A DNA stretch of 64,000 nucleotides from Mucilaginibacter sp. (GTDB lineage Bacteria; Bacteroidota; Bacteroidia; Sphingobacteriales; Sphingobacteriaceae): the NCBI GenBank assembly GCA_028288305.1, contig JAQBOA010000053.1, positions 203,841-267,840 on the forward strand. Direction: 5' to 3'. The position numbers and the translations under genes were made by a program. Numbering within the stretch: the stretch's first letter is position 1; each line of letters begins with the position of its first letter. Under the pieces are notes generated by a model. It was not told the DNA's origin and ran no database searches. It worked only from the letters and a program-made list of their open reading frames with translations. This document shows, in pieces, positions 1 through 6,555 of this stretch.

Positions 1-1
1 T

Positions 2-565
2 GCAAATTATCGTCCTCACATTGTAGTAAGGGGTAAAGATGGTATTACCGATGTAGAAGTGGAAAGCGAATTAAGAGGATTAATGCGTTCAATACGACGC
101 TTAAGGCCAGGGGAAGACGATAATTTTGCTTTAAATAAAACAACCATACTTTCCAATCAATTAGATATAGTATTTGGAGTACTGAATATAGCAGGTATAA
201 TTATAGGTGGTTTTTCGATACTCGTTGGCGGGTTTGGTATTGCCAATATTATGTTTGTTTCTGTCAAAGAGCGTACCAATATTATAGGCATCCAAAAATC
301 ACTCGGCGCTAAAAGTTATTTTATTTTACTTCAGTTTTTATTAGAATCAATTATCCTGTGTTTAATGGGAGGGGTCATAGGGCTGGGGCTTGTTTATGGC
401 TTAACTTTTATAGTTAAGGCTGCAGCTGATATCCAGGTAGTATTGGATATAAAAAATATAATTGTGGGTATTGGTACATCGCTCAGCATAGGAGTAATTT
501 CGGGCATAATACCGGCTTATTTTGCGGCAAAACTCGACCCGGTTGAAGCTATAAGGTCGAATTAG
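2..565 (+). CDS. ABC transporter permease, MacB/FtsX family (3' part only)
   Basis: The frame is open from the window edge, so only the last 187 or so residues are visible and the start lies outside. Three hydrophobic stretches, a cytoplasmic loop with the ERTNIIGIQKSLGA-type motif typical of FtsX/MacB permeases (E-R-x-x-x-I-G-I-x-K-x-x-G-A), and the terminal PVEAIRS-type tail place it in the FtsX permease domain. Such proteins are inner-membrane subunits of tripartite or lipoprotein-handling ABC transporters and couple ATP hydrolysis to movement of periplasmic substrates. The first 57 bases are coding, so the GTG at position 59 is not the start. No ATPase partner is visible here; the ABC ATPase at the other end of the window is too far away to be assumed to be its partner. 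Substrate unknown. Confidence 0.88.
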   Translation, partial: ANYRPHIVVRGKDGITDVEVESELRGLMRSIRRLRPGEDDNFALNKTTILSNQLDIVFGVLNIAGIIIGGFSILVGGFGIANIMFVSVKERTNIIGIQKSLGAKSYFILLQFLLESIILCLMGGVIGLGLVYGLTFIVKAAADIQVVLDIKNIIVGIGTSLSIGVISGIIPAYFAAKLDPVEAIRSN

Positions 566-690
566 GTTGAATGGTTGATTGAGTTGATTAAGTGAGTGGT
601 TGTTGATTAAGTGAATGGTTGATTGGGTTGATTAGGTGAGTTGTTAGAAAATTCAATCTAATCAACCGCTCACCCAATCAACTACTCTCC
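566..690. repeat. Intergenic inverted repeat built of TTGATTnnGTTGATT units
   Basis: The spacer after the permease gene repeats the unit gttgattaagt/gttgattgggt three to four times on the plus strand and then presents it as its complement (aatcaaccgctcacccaatcaac), so the transcript can fold into a long hairpin. A shorter relative of the same unit follows the adaptor gene near 61729-61765. It may act as a terminator or be a mobile repeat; there is no coding sequence. Confidence 0.6.
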
Positions 691-752
691 AACCCTCATA
701 AAAATATTACAATTAGTAAATATACATGCCGCTTTAAATACACGGATTTTTC

Positions 753-760
753 TACATTTG
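753..760 (+). promoter_or_regulatory. Bacteroidota -7 promoter element of citrate synthase
   Basis: TACATTTG matches the Bacteroidota primary sigma -7 consensus TAnnTTTG exactly. No convincing -33 TTTG is present about 19 bases upstream. The element ends 21 bases before the ATG at 782 and overlaps the TTG at 758, so the TTG cannot serve as start if this promoter is used. Confidence 0.5.
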
Positions 761-781
761 TTGCGAACAAAATATTTTGCA

Positions 782-2068
782 ATGTCTGAGACAGCACAAT
801 TAAAAATTGGTGATAAAACTTTTGATCTTCCTATTATTGAGGGTACTGAAGGCGAAAAAGCTATTGATATTTCTAAACTTAGAGACCAAACCGGGTATGT
901 AACACTCGACATTGGCTATAAAAATACTGGCGCTACCAAAAGCGCCATTACTTTTTTAGATGGTGAAGAGGGCATACTTAAATACCGCGGGTATCCTATA
1001 GAACAGCTGGCCGAAAAATCAAGCTTTATTGAAGTGGCTTATTTGCTGATCTATGGCGAATTACCTACTGAACAGGAATTAAACCATTTTCAGTATGAAA
1101 TAAGCCGGCATACACTGGTACATGAAGATATGAAGAAGTTTTTTGATGGGTTTCCATCAAATGCTCATCCTATGGGTCAGTTATCTTCATTGGTTTGTGC
1201 TTTATCTGCATTTTATCCAGAGTCATTAAAATCTTTACAAACTGAGGAAGAGCTGCATTTAAGCATTATTAAAATGCTTGCTAAAATGGCAACCATAGTT
1301 TCATGGATATATAAAAAATCCCTGGGCCACCCCTACATTTATCCGCAAAATAAATATGATTTTGTAACCAATTTCCTGTATATGACCTTTGGCCAACGTA
1401 CAGAACAAATTGTGATTGATCCGGTAATTGTTAGTGCGATGAATACCCTGCTGATATTACACGCTGATCATGAGCAAAATTGCTCAACCTCAACTGTCCG
1501 CATGGTAGGTTCGTCCGAATCAAATATTTACGCTTCTGTTTCTGCCGGCATATCTGCTTTATGGGGTCCTTTGCACGGAGGGGCAAACCAGGCTGTAATT
1601 GAAATGCTTGAAAAAATAAAAGAAGACGGTGGTGATACCGACAAATGGATAGCTAAAGCAAAAGATAAAAACGACCCTTTCCGGTTAATGGGATTTGGGC
1701 ACAGGGTATATAAAAACTTTGATCCAAGGGCAAAGATCATCAAAAAGGCTTGCGACGATATTTTAGAAAAACTGGGTATTGATGACGAAGTACTGGACAT
1801 TGCCAAAAAACTGGAAGACGTAGCGTTAAAAGACCCTTACTTTGTTGAACGTAAATTATATCCTAACGTTGATTTTTATTCAGGCATTATTTACAGGGCC
1901 TTAGGTTTCCCTACCGATATGTTTACCGTTTTGTTTGCCTTAGGACGTCTTCCGGGATGGATTGCCCAATGGAAGGAAATGAAGGAAAATAAAGAACCTA
2001 TAGGTCGCCCGCGTCAAATATTTGTAGGCCCTACCAACAGGGATTATGTGGATATAAAAAACAGGTAG
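782..2068 (+). CDS. gltA: Citrate synthase (type II)
   Basis: Condenses acetyl-CoA with oxaloacetate to citrate, the entry step of the TCA cycle, in the cytoplasm. The 428-residue length and the N-terminal beta-rich extension are those of hexameric, NADH-sensitive type II enzymes. The catalytic triad is visible: H265 in the HGGAN motif, H307 in GFGHRVYKN and D364 in DFYSG, matching E. coli H264, H305 and D362. An in-frame TTG at 758 would add eight residues, but it lies inside a perfect -7 promoter element, so the ATG at 782 is chosen. The gene stands alone; downstream are a short GTCATTGGTCATT-type repeat and a 15-bp perfect hairpin at 2137-2169. Confidence 0.97.
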   Translation: MSETAQLKIGDKTFDLPIIEGTEGEKAIDISKLRDQTGYVTLDIGYKNTGATKSAITFLDGEEGILKYRGYPIEQLAEKSSFIEVAYLLIYGELPTEQELNHFQYEISRHTLVHEDMKKFFDGFPSNAHPMGQLSSLVCALSAFYPESLKSLQTEEELHLSIIKMLAKMATIVSWIYKKSLGHPYIYPQNKYDFVTNFLYMTFGQRTEQIVIDPVIVSAMNTLLILHADHEQNCSTSTVRMVGSSESNIYASVSAGISALWGPLHGGANQAVIEMLEKIKEDGGDTDKWIAKAKDKNDPFRLMGFGHRVYKNFDPRAKIIKKACDDILEKLGIDDEVLDIAKKLEDVALKDPYFVERKLYPNVDFYSGIIYRALGFPTDMFTVLFALGRLPGWIAQWKEMKENKEPIGRPRQIFVGPTNRDYVDIKNR

Positions 2069-2074
2069 GCGATT

Positions 2075-2109
2075 GGTCATTGGGTCATTAGTCATTGGTC
2101 ATTTTTTCT
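2075..2109. repeat. Short repeat of GTCATTGGTCATT units
   Basis: Four overlapping copies of a tcattggtcatt-like unit follow the citrate synthase stop. The reverse complement (atgaccaatgac) recurs just upstream of the ATG at 46600 and near 52660, so this is one dispersed repeat family in the window. Confidence 0.5.
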
Positions 2110-2136
2110 TAATCGGAATTTTCAGGATATATTAAA

Positions 2137-2169
2137 AAACTTACGAAGTCTCGAAGACTTCGTAAGTTT
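2137..2169. repeat. Perfect 15-bp hairpin after citrate synthase
   Basis: Arms at 2137-2151 and 2155-2169 are exact reverse complements (aaacttacgaagtct on the left) with a three-base loop. Only a short T tract follows, so it could be a weak terminator for the citrate synthase transcript or a palindromic repeat unit. Confidence 0.6.
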
Positions 2170-2246
2170 GCTGCTCAACAATACGCCACAACCTTACCTT
2201 CTTATCAGCGAAATCCATCAATCAGCTTAATCAGCGGTCCCGACAA

Positions 2247-2282
2247 ATAAAAAAGCCCGCTGGGATTATCCATACGGGCTTT
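2247..2282 (-). terminator. Rho-independent terminator of the SusE/F-like remnant
   Basis: On the minus strand an eight-base-pair stem (AAAGCCCG / CGGGCTTT) closes a 15-base loop and is followed by a run of T. It lies about 35 bases beyond the stop codon of the minus-strand SusE/F-like reading frame, as expected for its terminator. Confidence 0.7.
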
Positions 2283-2317
2283 CAAATCAATCAATTCTCA
2301 GTAATATCTTATTATGC

Positions 2318-3270
2318 TTATTGAAGTGTATAAGTAGTCGTTACAAAAGGGAACGTAATATTATTACCATAGGTAGTCGTACCAAAAGGAGTTGCCGGCA
2401 TATTAAACGTCACGGTGTGACTCCCAGATGTAGCAACAGATATATTGCCATTTTTTGTATCATTCAATGTATTAGCAATGCCATAGCCTACAGTACCAGA
2501 ATTGGGAATACCCCAGCTATTAGTCCAGGCGGCATCCTGTCGTACTTTAAATGAGCCGGTAGAAACTAATGGTAGAGTAGCAACCCAATTTTGATTCCCA
2601 TCATTGAGGTATTTCATTGGAACATCTGTTGACCATCCTTGTGCTGCATCTCCAATAATGCTATAAAAGTCTGCAGGAACAATAGTCAGCGTATTGGCAT
2701 TTAAATCAAGTGTTACCAAATATTGGCCTGGCGCAGAAGGAGCGTAAAAGTTATTGGAGCCGTTATATGTTACTGTATAATTTGCTGAAGTACCGGAAGT
2801 ACTTGCAGATTGAGTAGTAGCATATTTGTTTGCCCAACCTTTAGTTGGTGTAATTAAAAACTGGTTGTTGCCCGTGGTAAAATTAATTATACCAACATAA
2901 ATACCGTTACCGGTTATAGAAACTAAACTATCCTCTTGAGGGCCCGGATTAGCCCAGCCTTCATAAGCGCCCGGGCGGACATAATGAAAAACAGTGGAGC
3001 GGTGATTTTCCGGCGTTTTATAAGTGGTTAGAGAGGTTTTGGTAGGAGGAGTTTGAGGTTGGAAGGTGAGACCTGAAAGCATAAAATTACCATAGACATC
3101 GGTACTTGCATAGTGTTATCACCATAGGTGTTCGGAAGATTGAAATTGCCGTAAAAACTCCCTCCCTCGGGAGGGGCGCGATTGCTTGCGAAGTGGCGGG
3201 GAGGGGTTTCGCCGTTAATACACTCACAACTAACTATGTTTTCAACTTTGTAAAATTGTAGCATGGGGTA
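2318..3270 (-). pseudogene. SusE/SusF-like outer membrane protein remnant
   Basis: An open frame from 3082 to 2318 encodes two tandem SusE/SusF-type starch-binding-like domains. Motifs include a 'GWANPGPQ' stretch, a 'GNNQFLITPTKGWANKY' strand pattern, and 'YSIIGDAAQGWSTDVPM' followed by 'FKVRQDAAWTNSWG', all typical of surface lipoproteins next to SusCD transporters. There is no signal peptide, lipobox or N-terminal Ig-like domain. Upstream, residues resembling the same fold (HYASTDVYGNF) run back to a double stop and then continue in another frame (FYGNFNLPNTYGDNT), which runs into a GC-rich palindromic repeat at about 3152-3205. I read this as a gene truncated and frameshifted at its 5' end, with a repeat and an IS element beside it. 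No susC or susD is nearby. An intact short protein starting at 3082 is possible but unlikely. Confidence 0.65.
3152..3205. repeat. GC-rich palindromic repeat inside the SusE/F remnant
   Basis: The segment holds the palindrome ccctccctcgggaggg plus a gcggggaggggtttcgccg arm that can pair with it. It is far more GC-rich than the surrounding DNA and resembles the CTCTCC/GGAGAG palindromes at 20135-20260 and 42093-42174 in design, though not in exact sequence. Confidence 0.55.
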
Positions 3271-3294
3271 GAATAGTTCGCTAAACCCCTACCT

Positions 3295-3305
3295 CCTCCT
3301 TCCCC
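3295..3305. repeat. IS target-site duplication, left copy
   Basis: CCTCCTTCCCC abuts the left inverted repeat and is repeated exactly at 4756-4766 on the other side. Eleven bases is within the 9-13 bp range of IS4-family elements. Joining the flanks restores a CCTCCTTCCCCGAGGAAGGA palindrome, so the element jumped into a palindromic repeat. Confidence 0.9.
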
Positions 3306-4755
3306 CAATGTCATTAAGTTAAGGCAGTAAATGGTTGATAATCAATTATTTAACTTTTAATTCTGCAATATATTTTGTATATTTAGTTCATAATCAAATA
3401 GTTAAAATGCAAAAAAAACCTCATATTTAATCGTGGAAAAATTGAGGGAAACCATTTTAAGCAGGGAACTGGTTTTGGAATTTAAGAAGAATGAGCAAGA
3501 CTTTACCAGAAACCGAAAGCAGCCCTTTGTTGCTACATTGCTTTTTATGCTGAATTTACTTCGGCGTAGTCTTGTAATTGAAATAGATGGCTTTGTATGT
3601 TACCTAAAAGAGCGATTGTCATCCGGCAGCAATCACAGATTTACTTCCAGTGCGTTTATTCAAAATAGGAAGAAGATAGACCCCAAAATCTTTAACCGTT
3701 TATCAGAGGTAATTATTGAGAATTTCTATACTTCTGACAATGATGCACTAAATTATTTTCATGGTTTCAGGGTGCTTGCTGTGGATGGTTCCTGGCTTAC
3801 GCTTCCTGCCGCCAATGACTTAAAAAAGAGTTTTAGTGTAATAAAAAACAAGTCTGGGGTGGATGTTGTACAAGCAAAGGCCTCGGTTTTGTATGACGTT
3901 TTAAATGAGATAGCATTAGATGCCATTCTGAGTAGCTTAGACACAGGAGAGCGGGAACTTGCATTACAACATCAGCATCAATGGAAAAAGGGGGATTTGA
4001 TAATATATGACCGGGGATATCCATCTTATGACTTTATATATGAACATGTTAAGGCTAAGACAGATTGCTTGATAAGGGTGACTGTAAATAGTTCTGCAGT
4101 TATAAAAACGTTTTTAGAAGGAGGCAAAAAATCCGTAGTTACAGACATTTATCCGGGGAAGAATGTATCCTTCAAAGATAAGGATTACACCAGGCATACG
4201 GGATTGAAAGTCCGGTTGATACGTGTTGAACTGCCAACAGGGGAAGTTGAAATATTGATAAACACCTTATTAGATAGCCGAAGATACCCCACCAAGATGT
4301 TTAAGGAATTGTATTTTTTGAGATGGGGTGTTGAGACTTTTTACGATGAATTAAAGAATAAACTTAAGGTGGAATACTTCACAGGCTATTCAGAGGTAAG
4401 CATTAGACAGGACTTCTTATGTGCAATATTCATTAGCAACCTGCAATCCATTATGGTGAATGATCTGAAAGAAGAGCTAATTGAACAGAATCACGGCAAA
4501 AAATATGACTATAAGGTAAATGCCAATTTATCCTATGGCTTTTTGAAAAACAGGATACTGGAACTACTATATCAAGAGGCACCATTGGACAATATCTTTA
4601 ATGAATTAGAGGCATTGTTTCTTAACAATACCATCCCGATAAGAAAAAATCGAACCAATATCAGAAATACAGATAAATTCAAACACAGAATAAAACCAAA
4701 AGTCTCTAAAAATCAAAGAGATGCTATATGAAATTCCCTTAACTTAATGACATTG
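3306..4755 (+). mobile_element. Complete IS4-family insertion sequence, 1450 bp
   Basis: The ends are perfect 19-bp inverted repeats at 3306-3324 and 4737-4755 (outer sequence CAATGTCATTAAGTT). They enclose one transposase gene and are flanked by an exact 11-bp target duplication. Intact ends and duplication indicate a recent insertion. Confidence 0.93.
3433..4731 (+). CDS. IS4-family DDE transposase
   Basis: Catalyses cut-and-paste movement of the enclosing element. The IS4 DDE triad is visible: D118 in AVDGS, D193 in IYDRGYPS and E301 in the Y-x2-R-x3-E-x6-K signature (Y294, R297, E301, K308). Its 432-residue length fits the family. The only in-frame start is GTG at 3433, because a stop lies upstream at 3403. 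A better-looking ATG at 3407 is in another frame, separated by a run of eight A. With one more A (or a -1 slip) it would join this frame and add MQKKTSYLI before the GTG-encoded residue. Either the GTG is used, or the A run is a slippage site, or this copy has lost a base. The stop is five bases before the right inverted repeat. Confidence 0.93.
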   Translation: MEKLRETILSRELVLEFKKNEQDFTRNRKQPFVATLLFMLNLLRRSLVIEIDGFVCYLKERLSSGSNHRFTSSAFIQNRKKIDPKIFNRLSEVIIENFYTSDNDALNYFHGFRVLAVDGSWLTLPAANDLKKSFSVIKNKSGVDVVQAKASVLYDVLNEIALDAILSSLDTGERELALQHQHQWKKGDLIIYDRGYPSYDFIYEHVKAKTDCLIRVTVNSSAVIKTFLEGGKKSVVTDIYPGKNVSFKDKDYTRHTGLKVRLIRVELPTGEVEILINTLLDSRRYPTKMFKELYFLRWGVETFYDELKNKLKVEYFTGYSEVSIRQDFLCAIFISNLQSIMVNDLKEELIEQNHGKKYDYKVNANLSYGFLKNRILELLYQEAPLDNIFNELEALFLNNTIPIRKNRTNIRNTDKFKHRIKPKVSKNQRDAI

Positions 4756-4766
4756 CCTCCTTCCCC
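4756..4766. repeat. IS target-site duplication, right copy
   Basis: CCTCCTTCCCC follows the right inverted repeat and is identical to 3295-3305. Confidence 0.9.
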
Positions 4767-4875
4767 GAGGAAGGAATCGCTCTTGTCCACTGCTTTTGAA
4801 AATTTCTTCCGAACAGGCATAGTTACCACACCTGCAAATGCAAGGCAAAGCAAGAGTAAAGCCTAAGACTATAAA

Positions 4876-5148
4876 TTATTCTGCCGTCGTAGGGTCGATG
4901 GTTGCAAATACCTTACTTACTGAATTTGCAGGAAATCCGCCCTGTTTTGCATGCTCCTTAACCGTTTCTTCGTTAGGTGCATTGTAAATACAATAAATTT
5001 TGTCGGCAGTTACATAGCTGTTTACCCACTGTATCTGCGGCCCCATTTTGTTTAATACACCGCACGAGGTTTGTGAAATAGCCTTTAATTGCTCCGAAGT
5101 CAACTGACCAGCACCCGGAATTTCTCTTTCAATTACATACTTTGGCAT
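4876..5148 (-). CDS. DUF4242 family small protein
   Basis: A 90-residue protein opening with MPKYVIEREIPGAG and carrying a central TADKIYCIYNAPNEE strand, both hallmarks of DUF4242. The family has a ferredoxin-like alpha/beta fold and includes a protein described as nickel-binding (SCO4226 type); most members have no proven function. There is no signal peptide, so it is probably cytoplasmic. It stands alone on the minus strand beside the IS element, which lies downstream and does not disturb it. The ATG at 5148 begins the conserved N-terminal strand, so the start is secure. Metal binding is known only for the family and is not evident from residues here. Confidence 0.85.
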   Translation of the reverse strand: MPKYVIEREIPGAGQLTSEQLKAISQTSCGVLNKMGPQIQWVNSYVTADKIYCIYNAPNEETVKEHAKQGGFPANSVSKVFATIDPTTAE

Positions 5149-5235
5149 AGTTGTAGGTTTTAATGTGAGACAAAAAGGTAACAGAATATGATATTATTGT
5201 TCTGTTTATCAAACTATAACAAAAATAATAAAATT

Positions 5236-5345
5236 AATTTATCAATATATCAAATTGCTTCGCTATCAGGCAGATAAAATCTACAGCTATATAAAAACCA
5301 GCGGTTGGAAAGACCGAAAAAGGAAATAGGTTTAAGCGTCATCGC
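5236..5345. repeat. Intergenic repeat with a GAAGCAATT/AATTGCTTC inverted pair
   Basis: The spacer upstream of the DUF4242 gene has caaattgcttcgc at 5251-5263 and its near complement ggagtgaagcaattta at 5336-5351, a design common in Bacteroidota (gcgtcatcgcaagga...gaagcaatt). Bases 5255-5280 match 6331-6356 at 22 of 26 positions (shared ggcagataaaat), upstream of another minus-strand gene. Confidence 0.5.
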
Positions 5346-5417
5346 AAGGAGTGAAGCAATTTACTCTTTGCCATCCGGTGCTTGCAGGTGATAACACCTA
5401 CAAGGGCGTATAAGTTG

Positions 5418-5918
5418 CTACGGCTCTACCGGTTCTGTTATGGCTGTATCCCGTTCCCATCCCTCATTTTCTATTTTGATATGCTCTATCGCAATGGCAT
5501 TGCAATTGGCATCAAGATCTGGCAGTGCCTGGTATTCCGAAACCCAGCAACGGTAAACGTTATAGGCATAAACGAGCTGGCCGGCTTCGTTGTAAAGCTC
5601 AATTCGGATATCTTTCCTGAAATCTTTCAGGGAAACTTCTATACCTGCTCCGTGGCTCCATACCAGGTTTGCCCATTCTTCAAACACATGATCGTATGTG
5701 ATACCGCGCTCAAGTGTTATAGGCTCATATTCGGTAATTCCAGGCGATTTACGACTGGTACTTGGATCACTTCCTTCACGGTTTATTAATACTTCGGTAA
5801 TTCTTTTGAGGCCACTGATTCTGTTTACACCTGCCACATATCTGCCGTCCCACTTTACACGAAATTTAAAGTTTTTATAGGGGTCGAAACGTTCTGGATT
5901 TACTGTAAATTCTGCCAT
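5418..5918 (-). CDS. Contractile tail tube protein, phage T4 gp19-like
   Basis: Belongs to the phage T4 gp19-like tail tube family (Pfam Phage_T4_gp19), whose hexameric rings stack into the inner tube of contractile tails and extracellular contractile injection systems. Diagnostic stretches are NFKFRVKWDGRYVAGVNRI near residues 16-34, a KRITEVLINREG strand, EYEPITLERG in the tube beta-barrel, and a C-terminal NAIAIEHIKIENEGW strand. The 166-residue length is slightly above the usual 145-155. No sheath, baseplate, spike or ATPase genes lie in the window, so it is an orphan here. The preceding gene on the same strand (6223-5954) ends 35 bases upstream and is probably co-transcribed. It could be a relic of a prophage or injection system, or a domesticated single gene. 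Confidence 0.88.
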   Translation of the reverse strand: MAEFTVNPERFDPYKNFKFRVKWDGRYVAGVNRISGLKRITEVLINREGSDPSTSRKSPGITEYEPITLERGITYDHVFEEWANLVWSHGAGIEVSLKDFRKDIRIELYNEAGQLVYAYNVYRCWVSEYQALPDLDANCNAIAIEHIKIENEGWERDTAITEPVEP

Positions 5919-5953
5919 GATTTTTTAGTAAATAAGTATAGGTTTACAGGTAA

Positions 5954-6223
5954 CTATTCAGATATATCTACAGGTAAAAATCCTAATACATCCGGGTCTA
6001 CTTTATCTGTAGGCTTTACTTGTCTAGAGGATATTAACTGTGAAACCTTTTCACATCTCTGCATAACAGAATAAAGGTCATTTTGCAAGTCGTGGTAAAC
6101 ATCTCTTTCCTCTTTGTCGAGAAAATCCTTATTGTCTTTTAACTTTTGATATTGTTCTTCATTAAAATTTTCCATGTTACTTAAATCTTTAATGAGTTTG
6201 GTATAATACTGTCTATAATTCAC
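5954..6223 (-). CDS. Hypothetical protein upstream of the tail tube gene
   Basis: An 89-residue acidic and charged protein with no signal peptide or membrane segment. Residues 15-65 are rich in E, K, N and D in a heptad-like pattern (MENFNEEQYQKLKDNKDF, then DLQNDLYSVMQRCEK), suggesting an alpha-helical or coiled-coil protein. The tail is proline-containing and acidic. I do not recognise a family. It lies 35 bases upstream of the tube gene on the same strand with no terminator between, so the two are probably one transcript; a chaperone or partner role for the tube is only a guess. Start ATG at 6223 is the only good candidate. Confidence 0.6.
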   Translation of the reverse strand: MNYRQYYTKLIKDLSNMENFNEEQYQKLKDNKDFLDKEERDVYHDLQNDLYSVMQRCEKVSQLISSRQVKPTDKVDPDVLGFLPVDISE

Positions 6224-6555
6224 GACTTGATATGATATGACTTAACTTGTCGGGAAACACCAGTTTAAGCGTATTGTTTTAAATATTTATAAATTATTTT
6301 CGATAAATTTCTAACACATTGATATATAGATTTGCTTTGTTACCCGGCAGATAAAATAGTTGAGAAGGGCCAACGTTTTTTAGGAAACTTCAATTTAACC
6401 TGATGTTCCAGGCGTTCCAAATGTTCCAGGCGTTCATCTCAAATTGGAACGGAACACTTTGTTGGTGTTATCCGTAAGCCCCCTCTAAATCTCCCCCGTT
6501 AGGGGAGACTTTAAAATTTAAAATCCAAAATCGTAAATTGTAATTCCGAAATTGT
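6224..6555. other. Non-coding spacer with repeat fragments
   Basis: No credible gene. It contains a second copy of the ggcagataaaat-type segment (6331-6356), two copies of tgttccaggcgttc near 6405-6440, and a cccctctaaatctcccccgttaggggaga palindrome-like stretch near 6480-6510, which is a dispersed repeat type in this phylum. The promoter of the 5954-6223 gene must lie here, but no convincing -33/-7 pair was seen. Confidence 0.5.

Noticed and set aside
758..781. TTG start for citrate synthase, eight residues upstream
   Set aside because: It overlaps a perfect TAnnTTTG promoter element, and the added residues are not conserved in the family.
4767..4870. Minus-strand hydrophobic frame (LLLLCLAFAGVVTM followed by a lysine-rich stretch)
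   Set aside because: No start codon and an upstream in-frame stop; it may be a relic, but it is too short to assign.
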